Assembly: GCA_034669505.1 (NCBI GenBank)
Contig: JAXDNJ010000040.1
Coordinates: forward strand, 1 to 64,000
Reading direction: 5' to 3'
DNA length: 64,000 nt
Source: JAFASC01 sp034669505
GTDB taxonomy: Bacteria; Pseudomonadota; Alphaproteobacteria; Rhizobiales; Beijerinckiaceae
Under the pieces are notes generated by a model. The model ran no database searches, was not told the origin of the DNA, and saw only the letters and a list, made by a program, of their open reading frames with translations. How positions within the stretch are numbered: position 1 is the first letter of the stretch; each line of letters begins with the position of its first letter. Below, piece by piece: positions 27,331-34,898 of this stretch. Made by a program: the position numbers and the translations under genes.

Positions 27331-27507
27331 TCGAATCTCCGGCAGCTTCCGCGACGAGGCTTGTAATCCTCTACTGTTCTTCCGCCGGCGTGAACAGGTT
27401 GGAAGAAATAGTTCTCGCCACAGGGTACAATCCCGGTCCGAGATGTTATGTATAGATTCTCCCGTGCGACACAGCTCCCGGGCGGCTCACCAGCAAAGGG
27501 GCACAAA

Positions 27508-27678
27508 ATGCCCGTCACACACCGGTTCGGAAAGCGCATTCCCCTCCCCTCCACGCGCCAGATCCGTCATGACCTTATCCTGATGTGCGCGGAAGACGAA
27601 TTGAAGAAGCGTGGAGCCCCCGCGCTTGCTGCTCCTGACACGGTGGTGAAACCGCCCGAAGGTGCGGCCTCAGCGTGA
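27508..27678 (+). CDS. Small unknown protein, coupled to the next gene
   Basis: A 56-aa frame starting with ATG behind AAAGGGG. It is polar and basic in the first half (HRFGKRIPLPSTRQIRHDL), with a short acidic helix (MCAEDELKKRG) and an Ala/Pro-rich tail. Its stop overlaps the next ATG (TGATG), which is the main support that it is translated. No homolog is recognised. It could be a leader open frame controlling the following small gene. Confidence 0.5.
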   Translation: MPVTHRFGKRIPLPSTRQIRHDLILMCAEDELKKRGAPALAAPDTVVKPPEGAASA

Positions 27679-27905
27679 TGGAGGCCACGTTGGGTCAATT
27701 TACCATCGAATTCTACCGGATACGCGAGCGCGATGATGCGCACGCGACTCTGGAAAGAGTGGCAATCATCGCGCCTAATCTCGACCACGCGAAAACCAAA
27801 GCGGCGTCGATGTTCGACAATCTCGAAATGCCGCAGAAGCCTGACGGCTTCCGCATTCTTGATTTTGCCGGAGATGAGCTTTGTCGCTGGGTGCCCGGCG
27901 ACTGA
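27678..27905 (+). CDS. Small conserved protein of unknown function
   Basis: A 75-aa protein starting MEATLGQFTIEFYRIRERDD, with an alpha/beta feel: the strand QFTIEFYRIR, a helix in NLDHAKTKAASMFDNLEMP, then GFRILDFAGDELCRWVP. Short proteins with an E-F-Y-R-x-R start and a final E-L-x-x-W are frequent in Rhizobiales. Function is unknown. It overlaps the upstream small gene, and a DUF1488 gene follows after 20 nt. Confidence 0.7.
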   Translation: MEATLGQFTIEFYRIRERDDAHATLERVAIIAPNLDHAKTKAASMFDNLEMPQKPDGFRILDFAGDELCRWVPGD

Positions 27906-27925
27906 CGCAGTGAGGGCAGCAGACG

Positions 27926-28183
27926 ATGTTGAACTTCCCGAACGACAGCCGCAGCTACGATGCGACTCGGCGCGCCGTGCGTTTCTGGGGCTATGACGGC
28001 CCGATCGAAGTCTCGTTCTTTGTGACCGCCGAGGCCCTGCAAAGGCTGAACGCCGCCACGCAAGATGAGCACGACTTGCTGAAGGCCTTCGATGCGCATC
28101 AGCGTGAGATCAGGACGGCGGCGGAACGATCCTATAAGGGCCGACGGCAAGGATCATACGAGCTGACCGAGAAGGACATCTGA
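27926..28183 (+). CDS. DUF1488-family protein
   Basis: An 85-aa protein with the family pattern FPNDSRSYDATRRAVRFWGY near the start, the EVSFFVTAEALQRL strand-helix and a C-terminal AHQREIRTAAERSY helix. DUF1488 proteins are small, cytosolic and of unknown function, and frequent in Rhizobiales. It sits at the end of a run of small genes on the plus strand and is convergent with dsbB (about 11 nt apart). Confidence 0.85.
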   Translation: MLNFPNDSRSYDATRRAVRFWGYDGPIEVSFFVTAEALQRLNAATQDEHDLLKAFDAHQREIRTAAERSYKGRRQGSYELTEKDI

Positions 28184-28194
28184 CCTTTGCGTGC

Positions 28195-28722
28195 TTAAGA
28201 GTGCTGCCACCGCGCAGACTGCGGCGCGGCGGCCAAACCCGCCACAATCGCCATCACAGCTGAAATCAGCGCGTTCCAGCCGGCAAGCGACAGGCCGAGG
28301 ATGCGGATTGCGACGGCATCACAGCGCACCACCTTCGTGGTCTGCAATTGCTTCATGAAATCGTTCATCGTGCCCGCCTTCTCGAGGGTTCCGGTGCAAT
28401 CCGCGGGGCCCGGCCAAAACCCCCATTCGACGCCTGCGTGGTAGGCTCCGAAGAGCGCGCTGGCAATGAAGATGAGGGTCAACGCAGCAAGCCCGAGCCG
28501 CGCCGCGCGTTGCGATCCGCGTTGGTGGCGCGAGGCGACAGCGAGCGTGAGCAACGCAACGGGAATGCCGATGTAATAGGCCATGCGCTGCTTCAAGCAG
28601 AGTTCGCACGGCGCATAGCCGGCAAGCTGGAACGCCCAGGCGCCCAGGATCGTCGCCGTGGCGACGATGCAGACGACGAGCGCTGCGCGGAAGGGCGTGA
28701 GGGTCCGTTGCAGGCTGTTCAT
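28195..28722 (-). CDS. dsbB: Disulfide bond formation protein B-like quinone oxidoreductase
   Basis: A 175-aa four-helix membrane protein. It contains the first redox pair CELCLKQRMAYY (about residues 39-42, quinone-side) and a second pair of cysteines in the periplasmic loop (ADCTGTLEKAG and VVRCDAVAIRILG). The family hands electrons from DsbA to ubiquinone. The partner DsbA is not in the window. The ATG overlaps the DedA-like stop by one nucleotide (TGATG), so both membrane proteins are translated together. Confidence 0.93.
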   Translation of the reverse strand: MNSLQRTLTPFRAALVVCIVATATILGAWAFQLAGYAPCELCLKQRMAYYIGIPVALLTLAVASRHQRGSQRAARLGLAALTLIFIASALFGAYHAGVEWGFWPGPADCTGTLEKAGTMNDFMKQLQTTKVVRCDAVAIRILGLSLAGWNALISAVMAIVAGLAAAPQSARWQHS

Positions 28723-29303
28723 CAGGCAAACCTATACGCGATCCAAAAACCCAAGACGATGAAGAATAGAAGCAGGCCCATGAACAGACCGAAGTTCTTT
28801 TCAAGCACCGCCTTGATCGGTTCGCCGAAGTTGTTGAGGAGGGCGGCAAGCACGAAGAAACGCGCGCCGCGTGTGATCAGTGCCAGCAATAAAAACAGCG
28901 CAAAATTGTATCCAAGCAGCCCGCTGACGATCGTCACAAGCTTGAATGGAATCGGTGTGAGCCCCTTCACCAAAATAAACGCTGCTCCCCATTCCGCATA
29001 AAACTCGCGAATAGCCTCCATCTTCTGGGCATAGCCGTAGAGGGAGATCAGCCACTGCCCAACCGTGTCGAACAAAAGCGCACCGATCGCATAGCCGAGG
29101 GCGCCACCGGCGACGGATGCTACAGTGCACAAAGCCGCGTAGCCCCAGGCGCGGCGGGGCCGCGCCAACGACATCGGCACAAGGATCACGTCCGGCGGGA
29201 TCGGAAAGAACGAGCTCTCGGCGAAGGCGATGACCGCGAGCGCCCACGGCGCGTGCGGGCTTTCGGCAAGCGAAAGCGTCCAATGATAGAGGCGCTGAAA
29301 CAT
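28722..29303 (-). CDS. DedA/YqaA-type membrane protein (SNARE-associated domain)
   Basis: A 193-aa membrane protein. The VTT/SNARE-associated core is seen as FAESSFFPIPPDVILVPM (re-entrant loop), VASVAGGALGYAIGALLFDTVG, the FILVKGLTPIPFKLVTIVSG segment and a C-terminal hydrophobic hairpin. Family members act as flippases for lipid carriers or in membrane homeostasis. The start MFQRLYHW at 29303 is used; the longer frame adds a non-hydrophobic lead. It is coupled to dsbB downstream and 61 nt from the decayed SRPBCC gene upstream. Confidence 0.88.
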   Translation of the reverse strand: MFQRLYHWTLSLAESPHAPWALAVIAFAESSFFPIPPDVILVPMSLARPRRAWGYAALCTVASVAGGALGYAIGALLFDTVGQWLISLYGYAQKMEAIREFYAEWGAAFILVKGLTPIPFKLVTIVSGLLGYNFALFLLLALITRGARFFVLAALLNNFGEPIKAVLEKNFGLFMGLLLFFIVLGFWIAYRFA

Positions 29304-29364
29304 GAAACTCCGATTCGACGGCGCCGCAATAGCACCGCGATCGGAGCAAAAGCGAGGCATTTTG

Positions 29365-29743
29365 CTAGGCCGCGTTCTCCTGCCGCAAGCCTTCCAGCGT
29401 GGATTTCATCGCCGACATGCCGTGGTCCATCATTCCGTCGATCGCGCCCTTGAGCTCGTTGGGCAGAAGATCGGCGATCCAGACGACACGGCTGCCCGCG
29501 CCCTCCGGGAAGACTTGGAAGGTCGCGTGATGATGCGCCGGCCGCCCCTCGACGATGGTGTAAGCAAGACGGCGCAGCGTATCGTCGACGTCGACGATCC
29601 TTTCGCGCGCCACGACACCGTTGGCGAACGTGACGAGGCGGGTGTCCGCCTTCCAGTTTCGTATCGGTTACGAAGCCCTTCGCGAGCCGCGTATGGATCG
29701 CGCCGACATCGCGGAATGCCGCCCAGACGGTGTCGGGGGCCAT
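29365..29743 (-). pseudogene. SRPBCC-family gene broken by a single-base frameshift
   Basis: The N-terminal part (MAPDTVWAAFRDVGAIHTRL, ending VTDTKLEG) reads in one frame from 29743. The C-terminal part (TRLVTFANGVVARERIVDVD, then PAHHHATFQVF and LLPNELKGAIDGMMDHGM) reads in another frame ending at 29365. The two halves join naturally near 29643-29648, where the sequence GGCGGAC appears to carry one extra base compared with the expected reading. Together they form one SRPBCC/polyketide-cyclase-like domain of about 125 aa. Either a recent inactivation or a sequencing error explains it. If intact, a small hydrophobic-ligand-binding protein would be expected. Confidence 0.75.
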
Positions 29744-29859
29744 AAGAGAGCGAGAAAATTGCGGTGTATTTCCGGGAACGGCCGGCCCGCCGGGCGGAGC
29801 GCGCAGCGATAATCGACGACTGAGATGCCGTTCGAGGCGAAGATGCGCGCCGCATTCAT
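29744..29859 (-). pseudogene. Truncated N-terminus of an AraC-type regulator
   Basis: The frame beginning at ATG 29859 encodes ARIFASNGISVVDYRCALRP and GRPFPEIHRNF. This resembles the opening of AraC-family regulators with the E-x-H-x-x-F pattern, then it loses all resemblance and the next gene's frame begins. No cupin core or HTH domains follow, so only about 36 codons remain. It starts 10 nt after the ogt stop. Together with the frameshifted neighbour it marks a small decayed patch. The assignment rests on a short match and is moderate. Confidence 0.45.
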
Positions 29860-29869
29860 AACAAGGCGC

Positions 29870-30427
29870 TCAGCTCGCCTGCCGCAGCGCATCGAACAAT
29901 GTGGGCGCACCCCGCGCGTGCACGCTCTCGATCGCCAGCATTTTGCGTTTGAGCACGATGCCGGTCGGCGCAGAGAAGCCGCCGATCTTGCCGCCAGAGG
30001 CGAGCACGCGGTGGCACGGCACGATGATCGGATACGGATTTTTGCCGAGCGCCTGGCCGACCGCTTGCGCCCACGCGCGATCACCGAGCGTAATGGCAAT
30101 GTCGCCGTAGGTCAGCGTCGCGCCGGGCGCGATCGTACGCGCGATAGCGTAGACTTGCCGGTTGAGCGAAGGGAGATCGCGCATGTCGAGTGCGATCTCG
30201 CGGAGATCGCGGTTTTCGCCGCCGAGCAGTGCTATGATGGCATCGCAAGCCAGACGGATGTCGCCGCTCGGCGAGGTTTCTTCGGCGTCCGGGAAGCGGC
30301 GGATTAGCCGCGCGCGAGTCGCGGCTGCGTTCCGCTCGGGCAATTGCACAGCGAGGATACCGTGCTCGCCCCAGACGATGCCGCACGGGCCTATGGCCGA
30401 ATCGAAGAGCGTGAACCCTGAGCCCAT
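29870..30427 (-). CDS. ogt: Methylated-DNA--[protein]-cysteine S-methyltransferase
   Basis: A 185-aa O6-alkylguanine repair protein. It contains a divergent N-terminal domain (MGSGFTLFDSAIGPCGIVWG), then QVYAIARTIAPGATLTYGDIA, the active-site motif IIVPCHRVLASGGKIGGFSA (Cys accepts the alkyl group), and a C-terminal LKRKMLAIE helix. The start at 30427 was used because upstream codons in the frame run across the tRNA-Leu gene. It is transcribed away from that tRNA. The downstream partner is a decayed AraC-like start codon region. Confidence 0.93.
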   Translation of the reverse strand: MGSGFTLFDSAIGPCGIVWGEHGILAVQLPERNAAATRARLIRRFPDAEETSPSGDIRLACDAIIALLGGENRDLREIALDMRDLPSLNRQVYAIARTIAPGATLTYGDIAITLGDRAWAQAVGQALGKNPYPIIVPCHRVLASGGKIGGFSAPTGIVLKRKMLAIESVHARGAPTLFDALRQAS

Positions 30428-30507
30428 GCGCCTCAGTCTAGCGGTTTCCGCAAGCGACCGAAAGCGCCGTTGGCATGCCGCCCAAGCGCCGCTATAAGGC
30501 GCCGCTG

Positions 30508-30593
30508 GCCGGTGTGGCGGAATTGGCAGACGCGCACGACTCAAAATCGTGTTCCCGCAAGGAGTGTCGGTTCGACCCCGACCACCGGCACCA
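30508..30593 (+). tRNA. tRNA-Leu (anticodon CAA)
   Basis: The acceptor arm GCCGGTG pairs with CACCGGC. The anticodon stem CACGA/TCGTG encloses the loop CTCAAAA (anticodon CAA), with a variable arm and T-arm GGTTCGACCCC. The CCA end is encoded at 30591-30593. The length with long variable arm is that of a class II tRNA. Confidence 0.96.
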
Positions 30594-30776
30594 TTTCCTA
30601 GAGCTTTGCTTAGAAGCGACGTGCTGCGAGTCAGCCGCACCAGGTCGCCGACGCTCCGGCGGGTTCATGTCTAAGCAAAAGGCGGCGCCGCTGGATCGCG
30701 CGAGATGGTTTTCGCAAGCGCTGTGCACACGGTTATTCGAGCGGATCCGCGGCGAGTGCAGCGGCCCGCACGGCAG

Positions 30777-30804
30777 TTGACAGGGATACTAAAAGTTGTA
30801 AAAC
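30777..30804 (+). promoter_or_regulatory. Probable promoter of the subtilase gene
   Basis: TTGACA (30777-30782), a 16-nt spacer and TAAAAC (30799-30804). This is a good -35 and a reasonable -10, about 36 nt before the ATG of the subtilase and after tRNA-Leu. It sits in the only AT-rich stretch of the region. Confidence 0.5.
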
Positions 30805-30839
30805 TTTCAATCATTGCAATTGGTTCATAGGAGGTCACG

Positions 30840-32018
30840 ATGGCTGAATTTATCGTCCTTCGAAATGCTGCCACACTAACGACAGCGAGCCCCTTCGAAA
30901 GCTTTGGACCGGGGACCAGGAGCTTTTCAGTCCCCGCTCCTCCGGAACCGCAGGTGGAGAAGCATGATATCTCCGCCCAGGAGGCTAATGACCTCGTGCG
31001 CGACCCCCAGGTGGCTGCCATTGCAAGGCCGATGCCAATCGCGCTGATCAGGCCTTTCGCGGTGGAAGGCAGCGCGGCGGCCACGACGGCCTGGGGGATA
31101 CAAGCGATAAAGGCGGACACGTCCAGCCTCGACGGCGATGGCGTCATCGTTGCCGTACTCGACACGGGGATCGACAAAACACATCCGGCGTTCACCGGTG
31201 TTGAGCTTGTACAGAAGGACTTCACGGGTTCTGGCGACGGCGACGCGCACGGTCATGGCACCCACTGCGCCGGCAGCATCTTCGGCCGCGATGTCAACGG
31301 CACCCGTATCGGGATCGCGCGCGGGGTGAAGAAGGCCCTCATCGGCAGAGTGCTGGGTGCGAACGGCGGCGGCGATTCCGCGATGATCTTCCGCGGGATA
31401 CAATGGGCACTCGACCAGGGTGCACATGTGATCTCGATGTCGCTTGGTTTTGATTTTCCCGGCGCTGTGGAGAGAGCGGAGGCGGGAGGGCTTCCCACTC
31501 GGCCGGCAGTCTCGAATGCCCTCGAGGCCTATCGGTCCAACCTGCGATTTTTCGACGCGCTCATGCAGATGGTGAAAGCGCGCGCGGCCTTTCAGGACAC
31601 TGCAGTTGTCGTCGCGGCAACCGGAAACGAAAGCCAACGGCCGACATTCACAGTCGCGGTATCTTTGCCGGCGGCGGCGGAGGGAGTCGTTTCGGTCGCA
31701 GCGCTCGGCCGCAACGCCGGCGGAAAGTTCGGAATAGCGAATTTTTCGAATACTATGGCCCAGATCGCCGCTCCTGGCGTCGACATCCTCTCCGCAAAGC
31801 TTGGCGGCGGACTCGCCAGCATGAGCGGCACCAGCATGGCATGTCCTCACGTGGCGGGCTGCGCTACCCTTTGGTGGCACGCACTAAAAAAGGCCGGCAA
31901 TGTCAGGCCAACAGCCAATTCGGTTGTCAACAATCTTCTTGTCGGCGCCCGCACTGACGTTTTGGACACGATGACCCAAGACGATCGCGGCACTGGCATC
32001 GTCACTGCGCCCCAATAG
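30840..32018 (+). CDS. Subtilisin-like serine peptidase (S8) without signal peptide
   Basis: A 392-aa peptidase. The catalytic triad is visible: Asp108 in VIVAVLDTGID, His139 in DAHGHGTHCAG and Ser332 in SMSGTSMACPHVAG, with the oxyanion Asn263 in AATGNES. The first about 75 residues resemble an inhibitor-like propeptide (HDISAQEANDLVRDPQVAAI). No secretion signal precedes it, so it would stay in the cytoplasm or leave by an unusual route. There is an excellent ribosome site (ATAGGAGG). It follows tRNA-Leu and has its own promoter-like sequence, and is convergent with glcE. Acquisition at the tRNA is possible but no integrase is seen. Confidence 0.93.
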   Translation: MAEFIVLRNAATLTTASPFESFGPGTRSFSVPAPPEPQVEKHDISAQEANDLVRDPQVAAIARPMPIALIRPFAVEGSAAATTAWGIQAIKADTSSLDGDGVIVAVLDTGIDKTHPAFTGVELVQKDFTGSGDGDAHGHGTHCAGSIFGRDVNGTRIGIARGVKKALIGRVLGANGGGDSAMIFRGIQWALDQGAHVISMSLGFDFPGAVERAEAGGLPTRPAVSNALEAYRSNLRFFDALMQMVKARAAFQDTAVVVAATGNESQRPTFTVAVSLPAAAEGVVSVAALGRNAGGKFGIANFSNTMAQIAAPGVDILSAKLGGGLASMSGTSMACPHVAGCATLWWHALKKAGNVRPTANSVVNNLLVGARTDVLDTMTQDDRGTGIVTAPQ

Positions 32019-32066
32019 GCATTGTTGCTGGAGAAAGCTTAACGGCGCGGAATTGCGTTGTATAGT

Positions 32067-33251
32067 TTAAACGCCCGCATACATCCGGCCGGGATTGAGG
32101 AGCGCGTCGGGATCGAAGCTCGCTTTTATGCCGGCCGTGATCTTCATGAGCGGTGCGGCGAGCGGTTCGAAAACATCGATACGTGAGCGCAAATCCGGCG
32201 AGCCGCGCACCAGGGTCGCGTGGCCGCCCGTAGTCGCGCACGCTGCACGGATCGCCTGCGCGCCCGCATCGCCGGTCTCCGGCACGGAGAGCCACGTCAA
32301 TCCGCCGCCCCAATCATAGAAGTGGCGCAGATCGAGTTCGCCGGCGAGGTCCGCGACGAGGGAGGCCGCGCGCGTGGACGCGGTCGAAATCCGCCACACC
32401 GCGCGCTCGCGTGGCTCGGCGAGGAAGCGGCAATCGCGGATGTCGCGCCAGAGCGCGTCGGCTTCCTCTTCCATGAGGCGAAGCCCGTCGCCGAGCGGCG
32501 CGAGCAGCTTCTGCAATTTGCGCAGGCGATAATCGACGGAATGCGCAAAATTCTCGAGGCGCAAAAGCGTGCGCGGTCCCTCGCTGCCGATGCCGGCGGG
32601 CAGATGCGCCGCCGCCGAAACCTCAAAGGGCGAGCCGAGAGCGCGTGACAAAGCTTCGATTGCGCGCGCATCGTTGAGGCCGAACAGAGCGAGCGTGCCG
32701 GCGGTCTCCGCCTTCGGCAGCACTTTGTAGGTGACTTCGGTGAGCAGACCCAGCGTGCCGTAGGCGCCGCAATTCAGCTTCACGAGGTCGAGGCCGGTGA
32801 CGTTCTTCATCACGCGGCCGCCGGATTTCACGGCCTCGCCGCGCCCGTTGACGAGCCGCACGCCGAGCAGATGGTCGCGACATGCGCCGGCGCTAATGCG
32901 CCGCGGTCCCGATATGTTGCACGCTGTTACCCCGCCGATCGTCGGCTCCCCTTCTGTACCAAGCAGCGCGCGGTGGTCCATCGGCTCGAACGGCAGCCTC
33001 TGCCCACGCGCGGCGAGTGTCTGTTCGATTTCGGCGAGCGGAGTGCCGGCTTTCGCCGATATGACGAGCTCGGCCGGCTCGTACAGCGTGATGCCGCTAA
33101 GCGCTTTCGTCGACAGCGTCGCTTCGACCTGCGCGGCGCGGCCGAGCCCCGAGCGCGTGCCACCGCCTTCGATGCCAAGCGTGCGCTTCGCGGCGCGGGC
33201 TGCGATGATAGTGTCGGCTGCTTCAGCTTCCGACGCAGGAACAACGCTCAC
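32067..33251 (-). CDS. glcE: Glycolate oxidase subunit GlcE (FAD-binding)
   Basis: A 394-aa subunit of glycolate dehydrogenase, oxidising glycolate to glyoxylate. Domains in order: FAD-binding PCMH (RTLGIEGGGTRSGLGRAAQ, EPAELVISAKAGTPLAEIEQ, the TIGGVTACNISGPRRISAG region, and VKLNCGAYGTLGLLTEVTYK) and the FAD-oxidase C-terminal part ending SFDPDALLNPGRMYAG. The start is GTG at 33251, overlapping the glcD stop (GTGA). An ORF extension to 33434 is out of frame with the family. The usual third gene glcF is missing downstream; convergent subtilase follows instead. Confidence 0.9.
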   Translation of the reverse strand: MSVVPASEAEAADTIIAARAAKRTLGIEGGGTRSGLGRAAQVEATLSTKALSGITLYEPAELVISAKAGTPLAEIEQTLAARGQRLPFEPMDHRALLGTEGEPTIGGVTACNISGPRRISAGACRDHLLGVRLVNGRGEAVKSGGRVMKNVTGLDLVKLNCGAYGTLGLLTEVTYKVLPKAETAGTLALFGLNDARAIEALSRALGSPFEVSAAAHLPAGIGSEGPRTLLRLENFAHSVDYRLRKLQKLLAPLGDGLRLMEEEADALWRDIRDCRFLAEPRERAVWRISTASTRAASLVADLAGELDLRHFYDWGGGLTWLSVPETGDAGAQAIRAACATTGGHATLVRGSPDLRSRIDVFEPLAAPLMKITAGIKASFDPDALLNPGRMYAGV

Positions 33252-34684
33252 GCCGCGATCCGCCCCTCGAGCGGAAACACTTTCGCCGGATTGAGCAGCC
33301 ACGCCTTGTCGAACACCGCACGCACGCGCATTTGCTGCGCCAGATCTTCCGGCGTGAACTGGCAGGGCATCAATTCGCGCTTCTCGATGCCGACGCCGTG
33401 CTCGCCGGTAAGACAGCCGCCGACTTCGACGCATAAGCGCAAAATGTCCTCGCCCGCTTGCTCGGCTTTGCGCTGCTCTTCCGGATCGTTGACATTGTAG
33501 AGAATGAGCGGATGCATGTTGCCGTCACCGGCATGGAAGACGTTCGCGACACGCAGTCCGTAGGACTTCACGATTCTGTCCGTGCCGGCGAGGACGCGCG
33601 AGAGCTGTCCCGTGGGGACCGTCCCATCCATGCAGATGTAATCGGCGATGCGGCCGGTCGCGCCGAAGGCGGATTTGCGGCCCTTCCAGATCGCCGCCGC
33701 TTCCATGGCCGATTGCGATTCGCGCACGGTCATCACGCCGTGCTTTTTGGCGATCGCGACGATCTTAGCGAGCTGCGTCTCCATCTCTTCGTCCGAGCCT
33801 TCGACCTCGATGATCAAGAGCGCGCCGGCATCCAGAGGATAGCCGGCATGGGCGAAGGCCTCGCAAATCTCGATCGCGAGCTTATCCATGAACTCCATGG
33901 CGACCGGAATGATGCCCTGGCCGATAATGTCGGCGACGCAGGCGCCGGCCTCCTCGCTCGTGGGAAAGCCGAAGAGGACCGGCCGGGCGCCTTCCGCCGA
34001 ACGCAGGATGCGCACCGTCGCTTCCGTGACGATGCCGAGCTGACCTTCCGAGCCGATCAGCAGCCCAAGAAGATCGAGCCCCGCACTGTCGAGATGGTCA
34101 CCGCCGATCTCGACGATCGTGCCGTCGACAAGCACCATCCTCACGCCGAGCACGTTGTTCGTGGTGACGCCGTATTTCAGACAATGCGCGCCGCCGGAAT
34201 TCATGCCGATATTTCCGGCAATCGTACAGGCAAGCTGCGACGACGGATCGGGCGCGTAGAAGAAGCCATCAGCCATTACCGCATCGGTGATGCCGAGATT
34301 GGTGACGCCGGCTTCGACGCGCATCGCGCGGTTGGCGTAATCCACCGAGAGGATGCGCGTCATCTTGGCGACACACAGCACGACCGCATCTTCCTGCGGA
34401 ATCGCGCCGCCGGCGAGCGACGTGCCGGCGCCGCGCGGCACGACTTTGACGCCGTGCTCGAAGCAGTAGCGCATCACCGCCGACGCCTCCTCGGTCGTGC
34501 GCGGCAGCGCCACCGCGAGCGGCAGGCGACGATAGGCGGTCAGCGCGTCGGTCTCGAAGGCGCGGCGCTCGTCATCCGTGGTGACAAGACACTCGCGCGG
34601 CAATAGCGCCGCGAGGCCGGAGATGATTTCGTCGCGGCGGCCGAGGATGCCGCGATCGAGGTCTGGGAATGCAATGGCGGTCAT
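33248..34684 (-). CDS. glcD: Glycolate oxidase subunit GlcD (FAD-linked)
   Basis: A 478-aa FAD-linked dehydrogenase. It contains PRGAGTSLAGGAIP, the segment PSSQLACTIAGNIGMNSGGAHC, the GLLIGSEGQLGIVTEA signature, and the C-terminal cap with VFHAGDGNMHPLILYN and LTGEHGVGIEKRE. GlcD contains the catalytic site of glycolate dehydrogenase (or in some cases D-lactate dehydrogenase). It is first in a two-gene operon with glcE; the Fe-S subunit GlcF is absent here. Electrons may go through a GlcF or LutA/B-type protein encoded elsewhere, possibly the lut operon at 36.6 kb. Confidence 0.93.
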   Translation of the reverse strand: MTAIAFPDLDRGILGRRDEIISGLAALLPRECLVTTDDERRAFETDALTAYRRLPLAVALPRTTEEASAVMRYCFEHGVKVVPRGAGTSLAGGAIPQEDAVVLCVAKMTRILSVDYANRAMRVEAGVTNLGITDAVMADGFFYAPDPSSQLACTIAGNIGMNSGGAHCLKYGVTTNNVLGVRMVLVDGTIVEIGGDHLDSAGLDLLGLLIGSEGQLGIVTEATVRILRSAEGARPVLFGFPTSEEAGACVADIIGQGIIPVAMEFMDKLAIEICEAFAHAGYPLDAGALLIIEVEGSDEEMETQLAKIVAIAKKHGVMTVRESQSAMEAAAIWKGRKSAFGATGRIADYICMDGTVPTGQLSRVLAGTDRIVKSYGLRVANVFHAGDGNMHPLILYNVNDPEEQRKAEQAGEDILRLCVEVGGCLTGEHGVGIEKRELMPCQFTPEDLAQQMRVRAVFDKAWLLNPAKVFPLEGRIAA

Positions 34685-34748
34685 GTAGCTTGCCCAAAGG
34701 CCTTTGGCGTCCGCCCACCATAGGTTAAATGCCGACCCTAGTCATCCG

Positions 34749-34796
34749 TGCCGAAGCCGAGGTAGCGCATTTCTGCCGAATCGGAGGTAGCGCATT
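34749..34796. repeat. Tandem 25-nt repeat in the glcD-opgD intergenic region
   Basis: Two copies (34749-34771 and 34774-34796) of a 23-nt unit TGCCGAA..GAGGTAGCGCATT, identical except at two positions. The 13-nt GAGGTAGCGCATT core is perfect in both. It lies between divergent glcD and the opgD-like gene. It could be an operator for a regulator or the leftover end of a transposable element; no transposase is nearby. Confidence 0.65.
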
Positions 34797-34898
34797 ATCC
34801 GCAATTCCGCGAACCACGTCGTGGGCCGCTCATCCAACTTATTATTCATTGCCTGTTCACGCCAGCAAGACGATTCTGGCTCTCTTTGAGAGCTACCA

